A stretch of DNA of 64,000 nt from Arcticibacter sp. (GCA_021155045.1 JAJNQB010000014.1:1-64000), one strand, 5' to 3'; shown: positions 18,160 to 27,683, counted from the stretch's first letter. Notes: a model not told the origin generated them from the letters alone. Numbers and translations are program-made.

Positions 18160-19736
18160 TATAAAAATCTCCCTTCTTTAATTCGTTTTTTATATGCTAT
18201 ATAAACTAAATATGCTACCCCTAACCATACCAACAATAATCCCACACGCGAAATATTTACATACATCAATTGCGTTTTTAATTGTTCGATTATATTCGGG
18301 TCTGTTGCAGCTAATATTTGTTTATCTATTGCTTCATTTTTTATTTGGCTCCAAATATTTGGCAAGCTGCTAAAAAATACCCATCCTAAAAATAAAGGTG
18401 TAATGTATTTAATAATGTATTTAAAAATACCTGGCACTTTTATATCTGCACCTTCAGTAATTTCTTTCCATCCTTTATCGATACCAAATACCCAAGCAAA
18501 TAAAATTATTTCAAACAATGCAAATACAACTAATGAAACAGTTCCTGCCCAATAATCGTATTCATCAAAAACACCATAATTAAAAAACAATACGGTTGGT
18601 AAGCCGAGCAAGAAAACGGCTAAACCAAATGTCCATGCAGCTTTTTCTCGTTTCCAACCAAATTCATCTTGCATAAAACCCATGCAGGGTGTACCCATTG
18701 CAAGTGATGATGTTATCCCTGCAAAGAATAAAAGTCCAAACCAAAATAATCCACAAATAATTGCTAGCGTTCCGCCCCATTGCTGAAATAAATAAGGAAG
18801 TGTTTTAAACCCTAAGCCAAGCCCACCATTTTTAGTCATTTCAATAACAGTATCAATACCCAGATAACCAACAGAAATAGGAATTATAATTGCTGAACCT
18901 AAAACAATTTCTACAAATCCGTTCATCCATCCTGCACTCATGGCATTTAATGCAATATCATCTTTTGAACGAACATACGATGCGTAGCATTGAATAGAAC
19001 CCATACCAATTGATAACGTAAAAAATATTTGACCTGCAGCCGCCAACCACACTTTCATATTCCAAATAGAACTAAAGTCGGGTGTCCACAAAAAATTCAA
19101 TCCCATTGTTCCGTCAAATTTAGCTCCGTGTTCACCAGCTTTTAAAGTAACTGCCATATAAGCTAATATTGCTCCGAAGATTAATAATAAAGGCATTCCA
19201 ATTTTAGCAACTTTTTCAACACCTCCACTTAATCCACGAGAAAGTATCCATGTGTTTAAAACCAAACAGAGAACCCAAAATATAATTGGTTCCATTGTTT
19301 CAAGTGAAACATAATTTCCGAAAAATGATGCTACTTGTTCTTGTGATTGTCCAGCAAAAGTGCCTTTTACCGAATGCCATACCCAAGATAATGTCCATGA
19401 TTCTAAATAGCAATAGTATGCTGCAACAGCAAGATTGGTAAATATTCCAAACACACCAATGTATTTCCAAAACTTGCGTTTATCCATAGCACCTAAAATA
19501 AAAGGTGTGCTATGATGCCCTTTTTTTCCACCAAAGCGCCCCATACTCCACTCTACATAAAGCAAAGGAATACCCATGAGTAAAAAACAAACTAAATAAG
19601 GAATAATAAATGCACCGCCACCATTTTGTATGGCTTGTACAGGAAAACGCAAAAAGTTTCCTAGTCCAACAGCATTACCTGCCATTGCCAAAATAAGTCC
19701 AACACGTGAGCCCCAAGCTTCTTTATTATTTCCCAT
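18159..19736 (-). CDS. Sodium-dependent transporter, NSS (SNF) family
   Basis: 525 residues with about 11-12 transmembrane helices. The first begins WGSRVGLILAMAGNAVGLGNFLRFP, the family's unwound TM1 that binds Na+ and substrate. GGGAFIIPYL follows in TM2, and MGTPCMGFMQDEFGW occurs in the cytoplasmic/TM8 region. Family members import amino acids with sodium; the neighbouring 47-residue subunit suggests a MetP-like methionine/alanine transporter (inference). A -7 box TATATTTG lies on the minus strand at 19761-19768, about 25 bp upstream of the ATG. Confidence 0.93.
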   Translation of the reverse strand: MGNNKEAWGSRVGLILAMAGNAVGLGNFLRFPVQAIQNGGGAFIIPYLVCFLLMGIPLLYVEWSMGRFGGKKGHHSTPFILGAMDKRKFWKYIGVFGIFTNLAVAAYYCYLESWTLSWVWHSVKGTFAGQSQEQVASFFGNYVSLETMEPIIFWVLCLVLNTWILSRGLSGGVEKVAKIGMPLLLIFGAILAYMAVTLKAGEHGAKFDGTMGLNFLWTPDFSSIWNMKVWLAAAGQIFFTLSIGMGSIQCYASYVRSKDDIALNAMSAGWMNGFVEIVLGSAIIIPISVGYLGIDTVIEMTKNGGLGLGFKTLPYLFQQWGGTLAIICGLFWFGLLFFAGITSSLAMGTPCMGFMQDEFGWKREKAAWTFGLAVFLLGLPTVLFFNYGVFDEYDYWAGTVSLVVFALFEIILFAWVFGIDKGWKEITEGADIKVPGIFKYIIKYITPLFLGWVFFSSLPNIWSQIKNEAIDKQILAATDPNIIEQLKTQLMYVNISRVGLLLVWLGVAYLVYIAYKKRIKEGRFL

Positions 19737-19760
19737 AGGTTTTATTAGTTTTAATTATAT

Positions 19761-19768
19761 CAAATATA
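19761..19768 (-). promoter_or_regulatory. Candidate -7 promoter box of NSS transporter
   Basis: On the minus strand this reads TATATTTG, a full match to the Bacteroidota -7 consensus TAnnTTTG, 25 bp before the start codon. No convincing -33 TTG is seen. Confidence 0.45.
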
Positions 19769-19817
19769 TACAAGTTTCTAAAATATAAAGAATTTTATTT
19801 AAAAAAATAGAGTTTTA

Positions 19818-21929
19818 TTATTTTAATTTAATGTTCAATGAATTTAATTTTTCGAGCTCATTAACAAATTCCAACAACAATTTTCCATCGGAAACAGGTA
19901 TGATACCAGATTTCACCTTAACTATAACGTTTAATAAGTATGAAGATTCAGATTGCATTTTTATCTTGCTTGAAATTTCGAAATAAACATTGCTTATTGA
20001 TTTATTAAATTCTGTTTCATTTTCAATAAAAACGGGCTTATCAAATTGAAACATGAAATTATATACATCGGTATATTTAAAATCAACATAAAAATCATAG
20101 TTAGGTAACCTATTAAATTCAGCTTTTTGATATGTAAACGAAAACCAGTCATTCAAAGAAATAGAATTATTATATTTCATTATTATGTCTTCTGTACATG
20201 AAAATGTAGATTTAAAAGGGAAAATATTTGAATTAGATAAAGATTTAATTTTGATATTTTTCGAGTTTGGTTTTTCTGTACATTTTTTAAAATAAACAGG
20301 ATTAACAGTTGAATCAATTGTTTGGTTAAGATAAACAGGTCGTATAATAGTTGAAAATTGTCCGTTCAAACTTTCTTTTATGTTAGCATGAATAATGCTA
20401 GAATCAAGATTTATTTTAAAAACAACATTTTCCGTTCTTACGTTTTCATTTTCATTGCTAGAAGATGTCTTTAAAAAACGTATGTCTTCTTTTGACTGCA
20501 TATAGTCATCTTTTGAAGCTAAATCTGTTTTACCATAATTGTTATAAATTAATGCACCTAGAGCTCCCTCAAAATAAAATGGAATTTCATTTGCATGATA
20601 CTGTAAACCATCAAATCGTGGCATGATATAAATCAAGCCATTGCCACTGGGTATAGCTGCAAATCTAGCCCCATATTGTTCCACATTTGTTTTGAAGTTA
20701 ATTTCACCCATTCTTTTATCGTAAACAAGGATTGTGTTATAAGGAATTTTTTTTTCATTTATTAATCCCAAATAAACTTCTGAAACAAATTCTTCAATAA
20801 ATTTACCTTTCAGTAGCCATTCATGATACTTAACTGAATATTGTGAGTTACCACTATAATTCATTACTTCAGCCGACATATATTTTAAATTATTTAAAGA
20901 GTCGCATAAAGCAATTAAAAAAAGGTTTAAGTTTTTTTTAGAATCAATACTATCAAATTTCCTTAAATATTTATTTAAATTATCATATTTTTTATCGTAC
21001 AGCTTTTCTGTTTTTACAGTATCCCGCTTAAACTTCCAACCAAAAGTATTCGAAATTTTAGCATATGTATTATCAAGTTTTCTATATGTTCGTAGCCCTG
21101 CAAAAGCATCAACATAAACATGCGGAAGGTTCTTGCCTACACACATGTTTAATGGATAGTTATAAGCAGTAATGTTTTTAGAAGTATATATGCTTGTATA
21201 AAATCTGTGTCCATCGTTTAGAATAAATTCAGCTTTTAATAAACTGTCTGATTTAGCCAAATCGCATATTACGGTTGTATTATCGTATAAATTACTCGTA
21301 ACGTATTTAAATTGAAAAACAGTATTTAATTTAGGTAAAGAGCTGTGGAAATAAAAAATATCATGCCCATAAAATGGTGAATAGACTGCTTTGTAGGTAT
21401 ATTCCAAAATATCACCCACTTCTAAATTTTCAAATTTGAAGCAGTAGGAATAATCATCAATATGATTACCCCCTTCTTCTACCCAAAAATCTTTTTTAAC
21501 TCCCACTCTGGTTGGTAATAAGATTATTGTCCCGTCTTTTTTTTGAATTCTTGCTGAAAAAAATACAATTTTAAAATTGTAAATAAATGGAATTTTGTGC
21601 TCCACAAATCTGCCTATTCGACTGTGGTAAACATCCTTTATTTCATGAAAGGATTCTGGCAAACAGATGCTTGATCCTATTCTTATTCCCTCTTCTTTGT
21701 TAATTTTAATAATGCATCTTTTTTCGACAGTTTGGTTGTTTTCATCATACAATGAAAAAACTACTTTTTCGTCCACAACAAATAAATCTTCCGAAGAAAA
21801 ATAATTTGTCAATTTTGATAAATCAGGGCTTTCTGAATCCCATTTATAGTTATACTTTTTAAATGAGTAGTCCTGAGAATAAGCATTAATTAAAAAAATA
21901 AAAAATAAAAATGAGATCAAATATTTCAT
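19818..21929 (-). CDS. DUF3857 domain-containing secreted protein
   Basis: 703 residues with an N-terminal signal peptide (MKYLISFLFFIFLINAYSQ). The first half matches the DUF3857 pattern seen in Bacteroidota: a beta-rich domain with 'VGDILEYTYKAVYSPFYG' at about 165-185 and later 'LPHVYVDAF'. These are usually followed by a transglutaminase-like domain; the middle here has the same layout, but I do not see a clear Cys-His-Asp triad. The location is probably periplasmic. It lies 4 bp downstream of the alpha/beta hydrolase gene, so it is probably the last gene of the pdxJ-hydrolase operon. Its function is unknown. Confidence 0.7.
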   Translation of the reverse strand: MKYLISFLFFIFLINAYSQDYSFKKYNYKWDSESPDLSKLTNYFSSEDLFVVDEKVVFSLYDENNQTVEKRCIIKINKEEGIRIGSSICLPESFHEIKDVYHSRIGRFVEHKIPFIYNFKIVFFSARIQKKDGTIILLPTRVGVKKDFWVEEGGNHIDDYSYCFKFENLEVGDILEYTYKAVYSPFYGHDIFYFHSSLPKLNTVFQFKYVTSNLYDNTTVICDLAKSDSLLKAEFILNDGHRFYTSIYTSKNITAYNYPLNMCVGKNLPHVYVDAFAGLRTYRKLDNTYAKISNTFGWKFKRDTVKTEKLYDKKYDNLNKYLRKFDSIDSKKNLNLFLIALCDSLNNLKYMSAEVMNYSGNSQYSVKYHEWLLKGKFIEEFVSEVYLGLINEKKIPYNTILVYDKRMGEINFKTNVEQYGARFAAIPSGNGLIYIMPRFDGLQYHANEIPFYFEGALGALIYNNYGKTDLASKDDYMQSKEDIRFLKTSSSNENENVRTENVVFKINLDSSIIHANIKESLNGQFSTIIRPVYLNQTIDSTVNPVYFKKCTEKPNSKNIKIKSLSNSNIFPFKSTFSCTEDIIMKYNNSISLNDWFSFTYQKAEFNRLPNYDFYVDFKYTDVYNFMFQFDKPVFIENETEFNKSISNVYFEISSKIKMQSESSYLLNVIVKVKSGIIPVSDGKLLLEFVNELEKLNSLNIKLK

Positions 21930-21933
21930 ATAA

Positions 21934-22698
21934 TTATTTTATAAATTTAATCACACAATCATAAAATTCTTTCGGGTTTTCGGCATGTACCCAATGTCCT
22001 GCGTTTGAAATTGTTTCAAGCATACTTCTCGGAAAAATGTCTTGTATTAAACTTACATCTTCATCTAAAATATAAGTTGAATTTCCTCCACGAATAAAAA
22101 GCGTTTCCGTTTCACATATCTTTTCATTAAGTATAGCTTCTCCTACATTTTCAATTTTATTAATTATTACATCTAAATTAAAACGCCAAGCAAGTTTTTC
22201 GTTTTCTTTCCAATAAATATTTTTTAATAAAAATTGTTTGGTTCCAAAATCGGAAATGTATTTATTTAAAATTTCCTCTGCTTCTTTTCTTGTTGAAACT
22301 ACATTAAAATCAACCGCCTGCAAAGCTTCTAAAACCGACTGATGATGAAGTGGATAATATTTTGGAGCAATGTCAACAACAATTAATTTATCGAGTAAGG
22401 TAGCGTTTTCTATTGCGAATTGCATTGCAACTTTTCCTCCCATAGAATGTCCAAGCAAAATACAATTCTTAAAATTATTATCATTTACTAATTCTAAAAC
22501 ATCATCGCTCATTGTTTTGTAATTCCAATCGGTACTATGTGGTGATAATCCATGATTTCTTGAATCAACTATTATTGCTTCAAATCCTTGTTCTGAAAAT
22601 TGCTTTGCTAATGTATTCCAATTGTCGCTTTGTCCAAATAAGCCGTGAAGAATAATCAACGGTTGTCCTGTTCCGTATTTTCTAAAATGTAATTTCAT
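21934..22698 (-). CDS. Alpha/beta hydrolase (YbfF-like esterase)
   Basis: 254 residues, a full-length alpha/beta hydrolase. The oxyanion-hole motif is LIILHGLFGQSDNW (about 13-26), the nucleophile elbow is LLGHSMGGKVAM (Ser at about 95), the acid is probably the Asp in the IVDIAPKYY region or the later one before the His, and the catalytic His is in NAGHWVHAENP (about 236). The family hydrolyses short acyl esters or thioesters in the cytoplasm; the substrate here is unknown. It sits 4 bp after pdxJ and 4 bp before the DUF3857 gene. Confidence 0.9.
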   Translation of the reverse strand: MKLHFRKYGTGQPLIILHGLFGQSDNWNTLAKQFSEQGFEAIIVDSRNHGLSPHSTDWNYKTMSDDVLELVNDNNFKNCILLGHSMGGKVAMQFAIENATLLDKLIVVDIAPKYYPLHHQSVLEALQAVDFNVVSTRKEAEEILNKYISDFGTKQFLLKNIYWKENEKLAWRFNLDVIINKIENVGEAILNEKICETETLFIRGGNSTYILDEDVSLIQDIFPRSMLETISNAGHWVHAENPKEFYDCVIKFIK

Positions 22699-22702
22699 TT
22701 AA

Positions 22703-23428
22703 CTATTTATTGTTCAACTGACGTAAATAAAGCTGAATCGTATTTTCTAAACCAAGATACAATGCATCTGAAATAAGTGCATGACCGATAGATACTTCCA
22801 TTAAATTTGGAATCTGTTGAGCAAAATATTTTAGGTTTTCTAAACTCAAATCGTGCCCTGCGTTTAAACCTATTCCTAATTCATTTGCTTTTTTAGATGC
22901 ATCAATAAAATCTTTTATCGCTTCTTCTTTATTACTTGTATAATTTTTAGCATAACTTTCGGTGTATAATTCTATTCTATCAGTTCCTGTTTCTTTTGCT
23001 CCTTCAATCATTCTAACATCGGCATTCACAAAAATGCTTGTTCTAATTCCTGATGCTTTAAACAAAGCAATCATATCCATTAAATAATTTTTATTTTTTA
23101 TTGTATCCCAACCATGATCAGAAGTTAATTGCCCTTGCACATCTGGAACAAGCGTAACTTGAGTTGGCTTTACTTCCAAAACTAAATCTACAAATTTTTT
23201 TTCTTTGCAATTTCCTTCGATATTAAATTCAGTTTTAAGTAATGGTTTTAAATCATATACATCTTTATATCGAATGTGTCTTTCATCGGGTCGTGGATGA
23301 ACAGTTATTCCTTGTGCTCCAAAACGTTCACAATCTAAAGCAACTTTTACTACATCAGGATTATTGCCTCCTCGCGAATTTCGTAAGGTTGCTATTTTAT
23401 TAATATTTACACTTAACTTTGCGTTCAT
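22703..23428 (-). CDS. pdxJ: Pyridoxine 5'-phosphate synthase
   Basis: 241 residues, normal length. PdxJ condenses 1-deoxyxylulose 5-phosphate with 3-amino-2-oxopropyl phosphate in the DXP-dependent vitamin B6 pathway. Motifs: LSVNINKIATLRNSRGG at the N-terminus, GITVHPRPDERHI (catalytic His/Arg, about 42-54), VTLVPD (about 93-98), ELYTE (about 152-156), GLNAGHDLSLENL (about 188-200) and EVSIGHALISDAL (about 213-225). It is the first gene of a tight three-gene set with the hydrolase and DUF3857 genes, and is divergent from the CBS gene. Confidence 0.96.
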   Translation of the reverse strand: MNAKLSVNINKIATLRNSRGGNNPDVVKVALDCERFGAQGITVHPRPDERHIRYKDVYDLKPLLKTEFNIEGNCKEKKFVDLVLEVKPTQVTLVPDVQGQLTSDHGWDTIKNKNYLMDMIALFKASGIRTSIFVNADVRMIEGAKETGTDRIELYTESYAKNYTSNKEEAIKDFIDASKKANELGIGLNAGHDLSLENLKYFAQQIPNLMEVSIGHALISDALYLGLENTIQLYLRQLNNK

Positions 23429-23461
23429 AATTACAAATTAAAGTGTAAAGCTAAAAATTTG

Positions 23462-23469
23462 TAAGTTTG
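23462..23469 (+). promoter_or_regulatory. Candidate -7 promoter box of CBS-nadK operon
   Basis: TAAGTTTG matches TAnnTTTG exactly and lies 61 bp upstream of the CBS gene start, in the divergent pdxJ/CBS region. Confidence 0.4.
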
Positions 23470-23530
23470 TATAATAAGTTTCAATGATTTTTGTTGATTA
23501 ATTATTATTTGATTAGAAACTTTAACATAT

Positions 23531-24193
23531 ATGCTAGCAAAAGACCTTATAACTGACGAAATACCTCCACTAAAAACTTCGGACACTGGATTAATGGCAA
23601 TTAATTGGATGGATGAGTTTAAAGTTTCGCACCTCCCGATTGTAAAAAATCATGAATATTTGGGGTTAATTTCTGATACCGATATTTTAGATTTAAATAT
23701 AACTGATGAAGAATTAGGAAAAAGTAAACTTTCTTTGCTTCGTCCATTTGTGTTTGAATCGCAACATGAATATGAAGTTATTAAACTCATTTCGAGTTTA
23801 AAGCTTACTGTGCTTCCCGTTTTAAATGAACAACAACAATATGTTGGATTAATTCCACTAACATCACTTATTCAACAATTTTCAACACTTGCAGCAACAC
23901 GTGAGCCGGGAGGAATAATAGTTTTAGAAATGGGATTACACGATTATTCTTTAACTCAAATTTCGCAAATCATAGAAGGCAACGATGCAAAAGTTTTAAG
24001 TTTATATGTAAATCCTATGGAAGATTCTACAAAAATAGAAATTACCATAAAACTTAACAAAGAAGACCTATCTGCGATACTACAAACATTTTACAGATAC
24101 AACTATAATGTAAAACAATCTTTTCATCAAAGTGAATTTAGTGATGATATGAAAAACCGTTTTGACTCGTTTATGAATTTTATAAATATATAA
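23531..24193 (+). CDS. CBS-domain protein with C-terminal ACT-like domain
   Basis: 220 residues. Two CBS motifs (about 1-60 with LISDTDILDL, and about 70-118 with LIPLTSLIQQF) probably bind an adenine nucleotide. A beta-alpha-beta region follows (about 130-205, GGIIVLEMGLHDYSLTQISQIIEGNDAKVL) that looks like an ACT fold. There is no membrane segment. nadK starts 4 bp after its stop, so it is co-transcribed; a regulatory link to NAD(P) metabolism is only an inference from this pairing. Confidence 0.85.
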   Translation: MLAKDLITDEIPPLKTSDTGLMAINWMDEFKVSHLPIVKNHEYLGLISDTDILDLNITDEELGKSKLSLLRPFVFESQHEYEVIKLISSLKLTVLPVLNEQQQYVGLIPLTSLIQQFSTLAATREPGGIIVLEMGLHDYSLTQISQIIEGNDAKVLSLYVNPMEDSTKIEITIKLNKEDLSAILQTFYRYNYNVKQSFHQSEFSDDMKNRFDSFMNFINI

Positions 24194-24197
24194 ACAG

Positions 24198-25076
24198 ATG
24201 AAAGTAGCTATTTACGCTCGCTGTACAAACGACAATGTTTCTGAACACATTCAATTTTTGTTTCAAAAATTAAATGAATACAAAACAGAAATTTTTGTTC
24301 ACGAAACATTTTACAAATTCATCAAACAAAAACTTCAAATTTCTGGTCTAATAAAAACGTTTAATTCGCATTCCGATTTAAAAGGAAATGTTGATTATTT
24401 ATTAAGCTTGGGTGGCGATGGTACTTTTTTAGAAACACTTTCTTATGTGAGAGATAGCAACATCCCTATTTTGGGTATAAACACAGGACGTTTAGGCTTT
24501 TTGGCAAATGTTGCTAAAACAGAAATAGGAATAGCAATTGAAACATTAAATCAAAAAACATTTAAGTTAGAGCAAAGAGCTTTACTTGCTGTTGCTCAAC
24601 CAAAAAATTTGTTTGGCGAAGTAAATTATGGTTTAAATGAATTAACTATTTTGAAAAAAGATTCATCAGCCATGGTTACTATTCATGCCTATATCAATGA
24701 TGAATACTTGAATTCTTATTTTGCCGATGGATTAATTATTGCCACACCAACAGGCTCTACAGCCTATTCATTAAGTTGTGGAGGGCCATTGGTAATGCCT
24801 GGCTCACAAAATTTTGTAATTACACCCATTGCTCCGCACAACCTAAATGTTCGTCCGCTTGTAATTTCCGACAACAACAAAATAACTTTAAAAGTAGAAG
24901 GAAGAAGCCCACACTATCTTGCTTCATTGGACTCTAGAACAGAAACAATTGATTCTTCAATTGAAATTACAGTACAAAAAGCTGATTTTTACATCAACTT
25001 AATAAAACTAGAAAACCAAAATTTCTTTAATACCATTCGCAATAAATTGCTTTGGGGTTTAGACAAAAGGAATTAG
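24198..25076 (+). CDS. nadK: NAD kinase
   Basis: 292 residues. It phosphorylates NAD to NADP using ATP or polyphosphate. Motifs: LLSLGGDGTFLETL (catalytic GGDGT, about 70-83), LGINTGRLGFLA (about 95-106), LNELTIL (about 149), FADGLIIATPTGSTAYSLSCGGPLV (about 175-199) and PIAPHNLNVRPLV. The length is normal. It is second in the CBS-nadK operon. It overlaps the opposing nucleotidyltransferase gene by 4 bp at the stops. Confidence 0.96.
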   Translation: MKVAIYARCTNDNVSEHIQFLFQKLNEYKTEIFVHETFYKFIKQKLQISGLIKTFNSHSDLKGNVDYLLSLGGDGTFLETLSYVRDSNIPILGINTGRLGFLANVAKTEIGIAIETLNQKTFKLEQRALLAVAQPKNLFGEVNYGLNELTILKKDSSAMVTIHAYINDEYLNSYFADGLIIATPTGSTAYSLSCGGPLVMPGSQNFVITPIAPHNLNVRPLVISDNNKITLKVEGRSPHYLASLDSRTETIDSSIEITVQKADFYINLIKLENQNFFNTIRNKLLWGLDKRN

Positions 25077-25555
25077 TCACCACCCTTTAAACCATCTTGT
25101 ATTTTTTGAAGTTCTTCAACATCAATAGTATCTTTAGGCCTTCCAGTTAGTTTTTTAGTTTCTATCAAATTTTGAATATGTAAAAATTTCACGGGAATAT
25201 TCTGAATAATTGCGGTAGGAGCCATTTCAAAGCAAGTATCAAAATTTTCTTTTTCGAAGCCTTTGATGTATGACATAATATCTAATTCGAATCCAGAATT
25301 TAAATAAATGGAGGACCATCCAGGAATAAATTCAACGGTTTCTATATTTTCAAAATCGCCAACTTCTATTTCTTTAAGAGCCAAACGGAGGTTTTTTCTG
25401 TTTTCTAAAGTATCTTTAATCCAAATATCAATATCATTGGTTATTCTTGAAAATCCATTTAAATTAGTAGCAAATCCTCCAACCATAATATATTTAACAT
25501 TATTTGAATTTAATGCGCTCCAAAGCTTTAATATTTCTTCATCTAAAATATCCAT
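25073..25555 (-). CDS. Nucleotidyltransferase-fold protein (DUF6036/AbiEii-like)
   Basis: 160 residues. VKYIMVGGFATNLNGFSRITNDIDIWI (about 20-46) is the minimal nucleotidyltransferase signature, with a GG loop and a D-x-D metal pair (NDIDIW). A third acidic position, ELDIM, is at about 93. The C-terminus GRPKDTIDVEELQKI (about 138-152) is typical of small stand-alone members often found in toxin-antitoxin or resistance loci. It is preceded 9 bp upstream by a 52-codon ORF, and both follow aspS. The partner does not show an obvious HEPN motif, so a HEPN/MNT pair is not supported. The biochemical activity is unknown. Confidence 0.8.
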   Translation of the reverse strand: MDILDEEILKLWSALNSNNVKYIMVGGFATNLNGFSRITNDIDIWIKDTLENRKNLRLALKEIEVGDFENIETVEFIPGWSSIYLNSGFELDIMSYIKGFEKENFDTCFEMAPTAIIQNIPVKFLHIQNLIETKKLTGRPKDTIDVEELQKIQDGLKGGD

Positions 25556-25564
25556 TTTGCTTTT

Positions 25565-25723
25565 TTATTTGTTATTCTCAGGATAAATAATTTTTGCTGA
25601 TTTTAGCATACGACCAATGCGAATAAGTTTCATTAACATAAAAAAACGTTCTTCATAACTTCGAGATAAAGCAATTTTTAATTTTTCTTGTTCGCTGTAT
25701 TGAAGGACTTTTTTCTTTTCCAT
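25565..25723 (-). CDS. Small basic protein paired with nucleotidyltransferase
   Basis: A 52-residue ORF (starts MEKKKVLQYSEQEKLKIALS, ends IIYPENNK*). It is Lys/Arg-rich and predicted helical. It begins 5 bp after the aspS stop and ends 9 bp before the nucleotidyltransferase ATG, so the three are probably one transcript. The segment SYEERFFMLMKLIRIGRMLK is amphipathic. I do not recognise the family; the pairing suggests a partner or antitoxin-like protein (inference). Translation was read manually from the minus strand. Confidence 0.6.
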   Translation of the reverse strand: MEKKKVLQYSEQEKLKIALSRSYEERFFMLMKLIRIGRMLKSAKIIYPENNK

Positions 25724-25728
25724 TGTTT

Positions 25729-27516
25729 TTACTTTTTCAAACTAATCTGCAATTCGTCCAATTGTTCTTTTGCAATTGGTGATGGAGAATCAATCATTAC
25801 ATCACGTCCAGAATTATTTTTAGGGAAAGCAATAAAATCACGTATTACTTCTGCTCCTCCAAAAAGAGAACATAATCTATCAAAACCTAATGCTATTCCA
25901 CCGTGTGGTGGTGCACCAAATTCAAAAGCATTCATTAAAAATCCAAATTGTGCTTGGGCATCTTCTTTTGTGAAACCAAGCAATTCAAACATTTTAGCTT
26001 GTAATGCTTTGTTGTGAATACGAATAGAACCTCCACCAATTTCTACTCCATTAATTACCAAATCATAAGCATTTGCACGAACAGCACCTGGGTTAGAATC
26101 TAACAGCTCAATATCTTCTGGCTTAGGTGAAGTAAACGGATGATGCATTGCATGCCAACGTTTTGCTTCTTCGTTATATTCTAACAAAGGAAAATCAATT
26201 ACCCAATGACAAGCAAATTTATTTTTATCACGCAACCCTAAACGTGTTCCCATTTCTAAACGCAATTCTGATAATGCTTTTCGGGTTTTCGCTTCTTCTC
26301 CAGCAAGAATCAACATTAAATCTCCAGGTTGAGCGTTAAATGCAACAGCCCATTTTTTTAATTCTTCTTCGTTATAAAATTTATCTACCGATGATTTAAT
26401 TGTTCCATCCGTATTGTAACGAGCATAAACTAATCCTGTAGCTCCAATCTGCGGACGCTTCACAAACTCTGTTAATTCATCTAATTGCTTACGCGTATAT
26501 TCTGCAGCACCTTTCGCACAAATTCCAACTACCAATTGTGCATCATCAAATACTTTAAATCCTTTTCCTTTCACCAAATCTTTTTGAGTATTGGCTCCCT
26601 CTCCTTCGGAGAGGGTTGGGGAGAGGTGTACAAACTTCATTTCAAAACGAATATCTGGCTTGTCGTTGCCATAATATTTCATAGCATCAGCATAAGTCAT
26701 TCGAGAAAGCGTTGGAATATCAATCCCTTTTACTGCTTTAAACAAATGACGCACCATACCTTCGAACGTATTTAAAATATCTTCTTGCTCCACAAAAGCC
26801 ATTTCACAATCTATCTGAGTAAACTCAGGCTGTCTATCGGCACGCAAATCTTCATCACGAAAACATTTTACAATTTGATAATACCTATCAAATCCACCAA
26901 CCATAAGCAATTGCTTAAATGTTTGTGGTGATTGTGGCAATGCATAAAATTCACCTGGATTCATCCGAGAAGGAACAACAAAATCACGCGCACCTTCTGG
27001 TGTTGATTTTATTAGAACAGGTGTTTCTACTTCTAAGAAATTTAATTTATCTAAATAGTTACGTGTTTCAATAGCTATACGATGACGCAATTCTAAATTT
27101 TTACGAACGGGATTTCTACGCAAATCTAAATAACGGTATTTCATTCTTAAATCATCTCCACCATCTGTTTCATCTTCAATGGTAAAAGGAGGTGTGATAG
27201 CAGCATTTAAGATGTTAATTTTTTCTGGACTAATTTCAATAGCACCTGTTGCAATTTTATCTGATTTTGAATAACGTTCAACAACTTTACCTTTTACACT
27301 TATCACAAATTCTCTACCCAATTTACGAGCAGTTTCTATAATTTCAGCAGAAGCATTTTCTGTTTCAATGGTAACTTGAGTAATACCGTATCTATCGCGC
27401 AAATCAATCCATAACAAAGAACCTTTATCTCTGATTCCTTGTACCCAACCGCTAATGGTAACAGATTGCCCAACGTGAGCAATACCTAATTCTCCGCATG
27501 TATGTGATCGTAACAT
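25729..27516 (-). CDS. aspS: Aspartyl-tRNA synthetase with in-frame repeat insertion
   Basis: 595 residues, bacterial type. The N-terminal OB anticodon-binding domain contains VTISGWVQGIRDKGSLLWIDLRDRYGITQV. Class II motif 2 is YYQIVKCFRDEDLRADRQPEFTQID (about 213-237) and motif 3 is GIALGFDRLCSLF (about 540-552); the bacterial GAD insertion domain lies between. At about residues 295-312 the segment HLSPTLSEGEGANTQ interrupts the usual 'FEMKFVELNDLVKGKGFKVF' region. It is encoded by a palindromic element at 26595-26627 that also occurs in metH. It charges tRNA-Asp in the cytoplasm. A -7-like TAAATTCG lies at 27548-27555 on the minus strand. Confidence 0.96.
   Translation of the reverse strand: MLRSHTCGELGIAHVGQSVTISGWVQGIRDKGSLLWIDLRDRYGITQVTIETENASAEIIETARKLGREFVISVKGKVVERYSKSDKIATGAIEISPEKINILNAAITPPFTIEDETDGGDDLRMKYRYLDLRRNPVRKNLELRHRIAIETRNYLDKLNFLEVETPVLIKSTPEGARDFVVPSRMNPGEFYALPQSPQTFKQLLMVGGFDRYYQIVKCFRDEDLRADRQPEFTQIDCEMAFVEQEDILNTFEGMVRHLFKAVKGIDIPTLSRMTYADAMKYYGNDKPDIRFEMKFVHLSPTLSEGEGANTQKDLVKGKGFKVFDDAQLVVGICAKGAAEYTRKQLDELTEFVKRPQIGATGLVYARYNTDGTIKSSVDKFYNEEELKKWAVAFNAQPGDLMLILAGEEAKTRKALSELRLEMGTRLGLRDKNKFACHWVIDFPLLEYNEEAKRWHAMHHPFTSPKPEDIELLDSNPGAVRANAYDLVINGVEIGGGSIRIHNKALQAKMFELLGFTKEDAQAQFGFLMNAFEFGAPPHGGIALGFDRLCSLFGGAEVIRDFIAFPKNNSGRDVMIDSPSPIAKEQLDELQISLKK
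26595..26627 (-). repeat. Protein-invading palindromic element (aspS copy)
   Basis: Inside aspS. Perfect 8-bp arms ccctctcc / ggagaggg with loop ttc at 26597-26615, followed by ttggggagagg. 29 of 33 bases match the element in metH at 40881-40913. It is read in frame as LSPTLSEGEG. Confidence 0.8.
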
Positions 27517-27683
27517 TGTATTAAAATTATAAATGATTAAAGTGTTGCGAATTTACTAAAAATAATGATTGAGGAAGAAAGCAATTATAGCACGTCAAGA
27601 GACTCGGAATATAAATTTTTTAGATTAACTTTACTACCTATTTAACGAACGTTGAAACGCAATTTAAACTGCGTTTAGCTTCA

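Noticed and set aside
25073..25723. HEPN/MNT toxin-antitoxin system
   Set aside because: The nucleotidyltransferase fits, but the 52-residue partner is too short and lacks the R-x4-6-H motif of HEPN proteins.
25308..26775. Plus-strand open frames across aspS and the nucleotidyltransferase gene
   Set aside because: They lie opposite well-supported minus-strand genes and show no recognisable domain.
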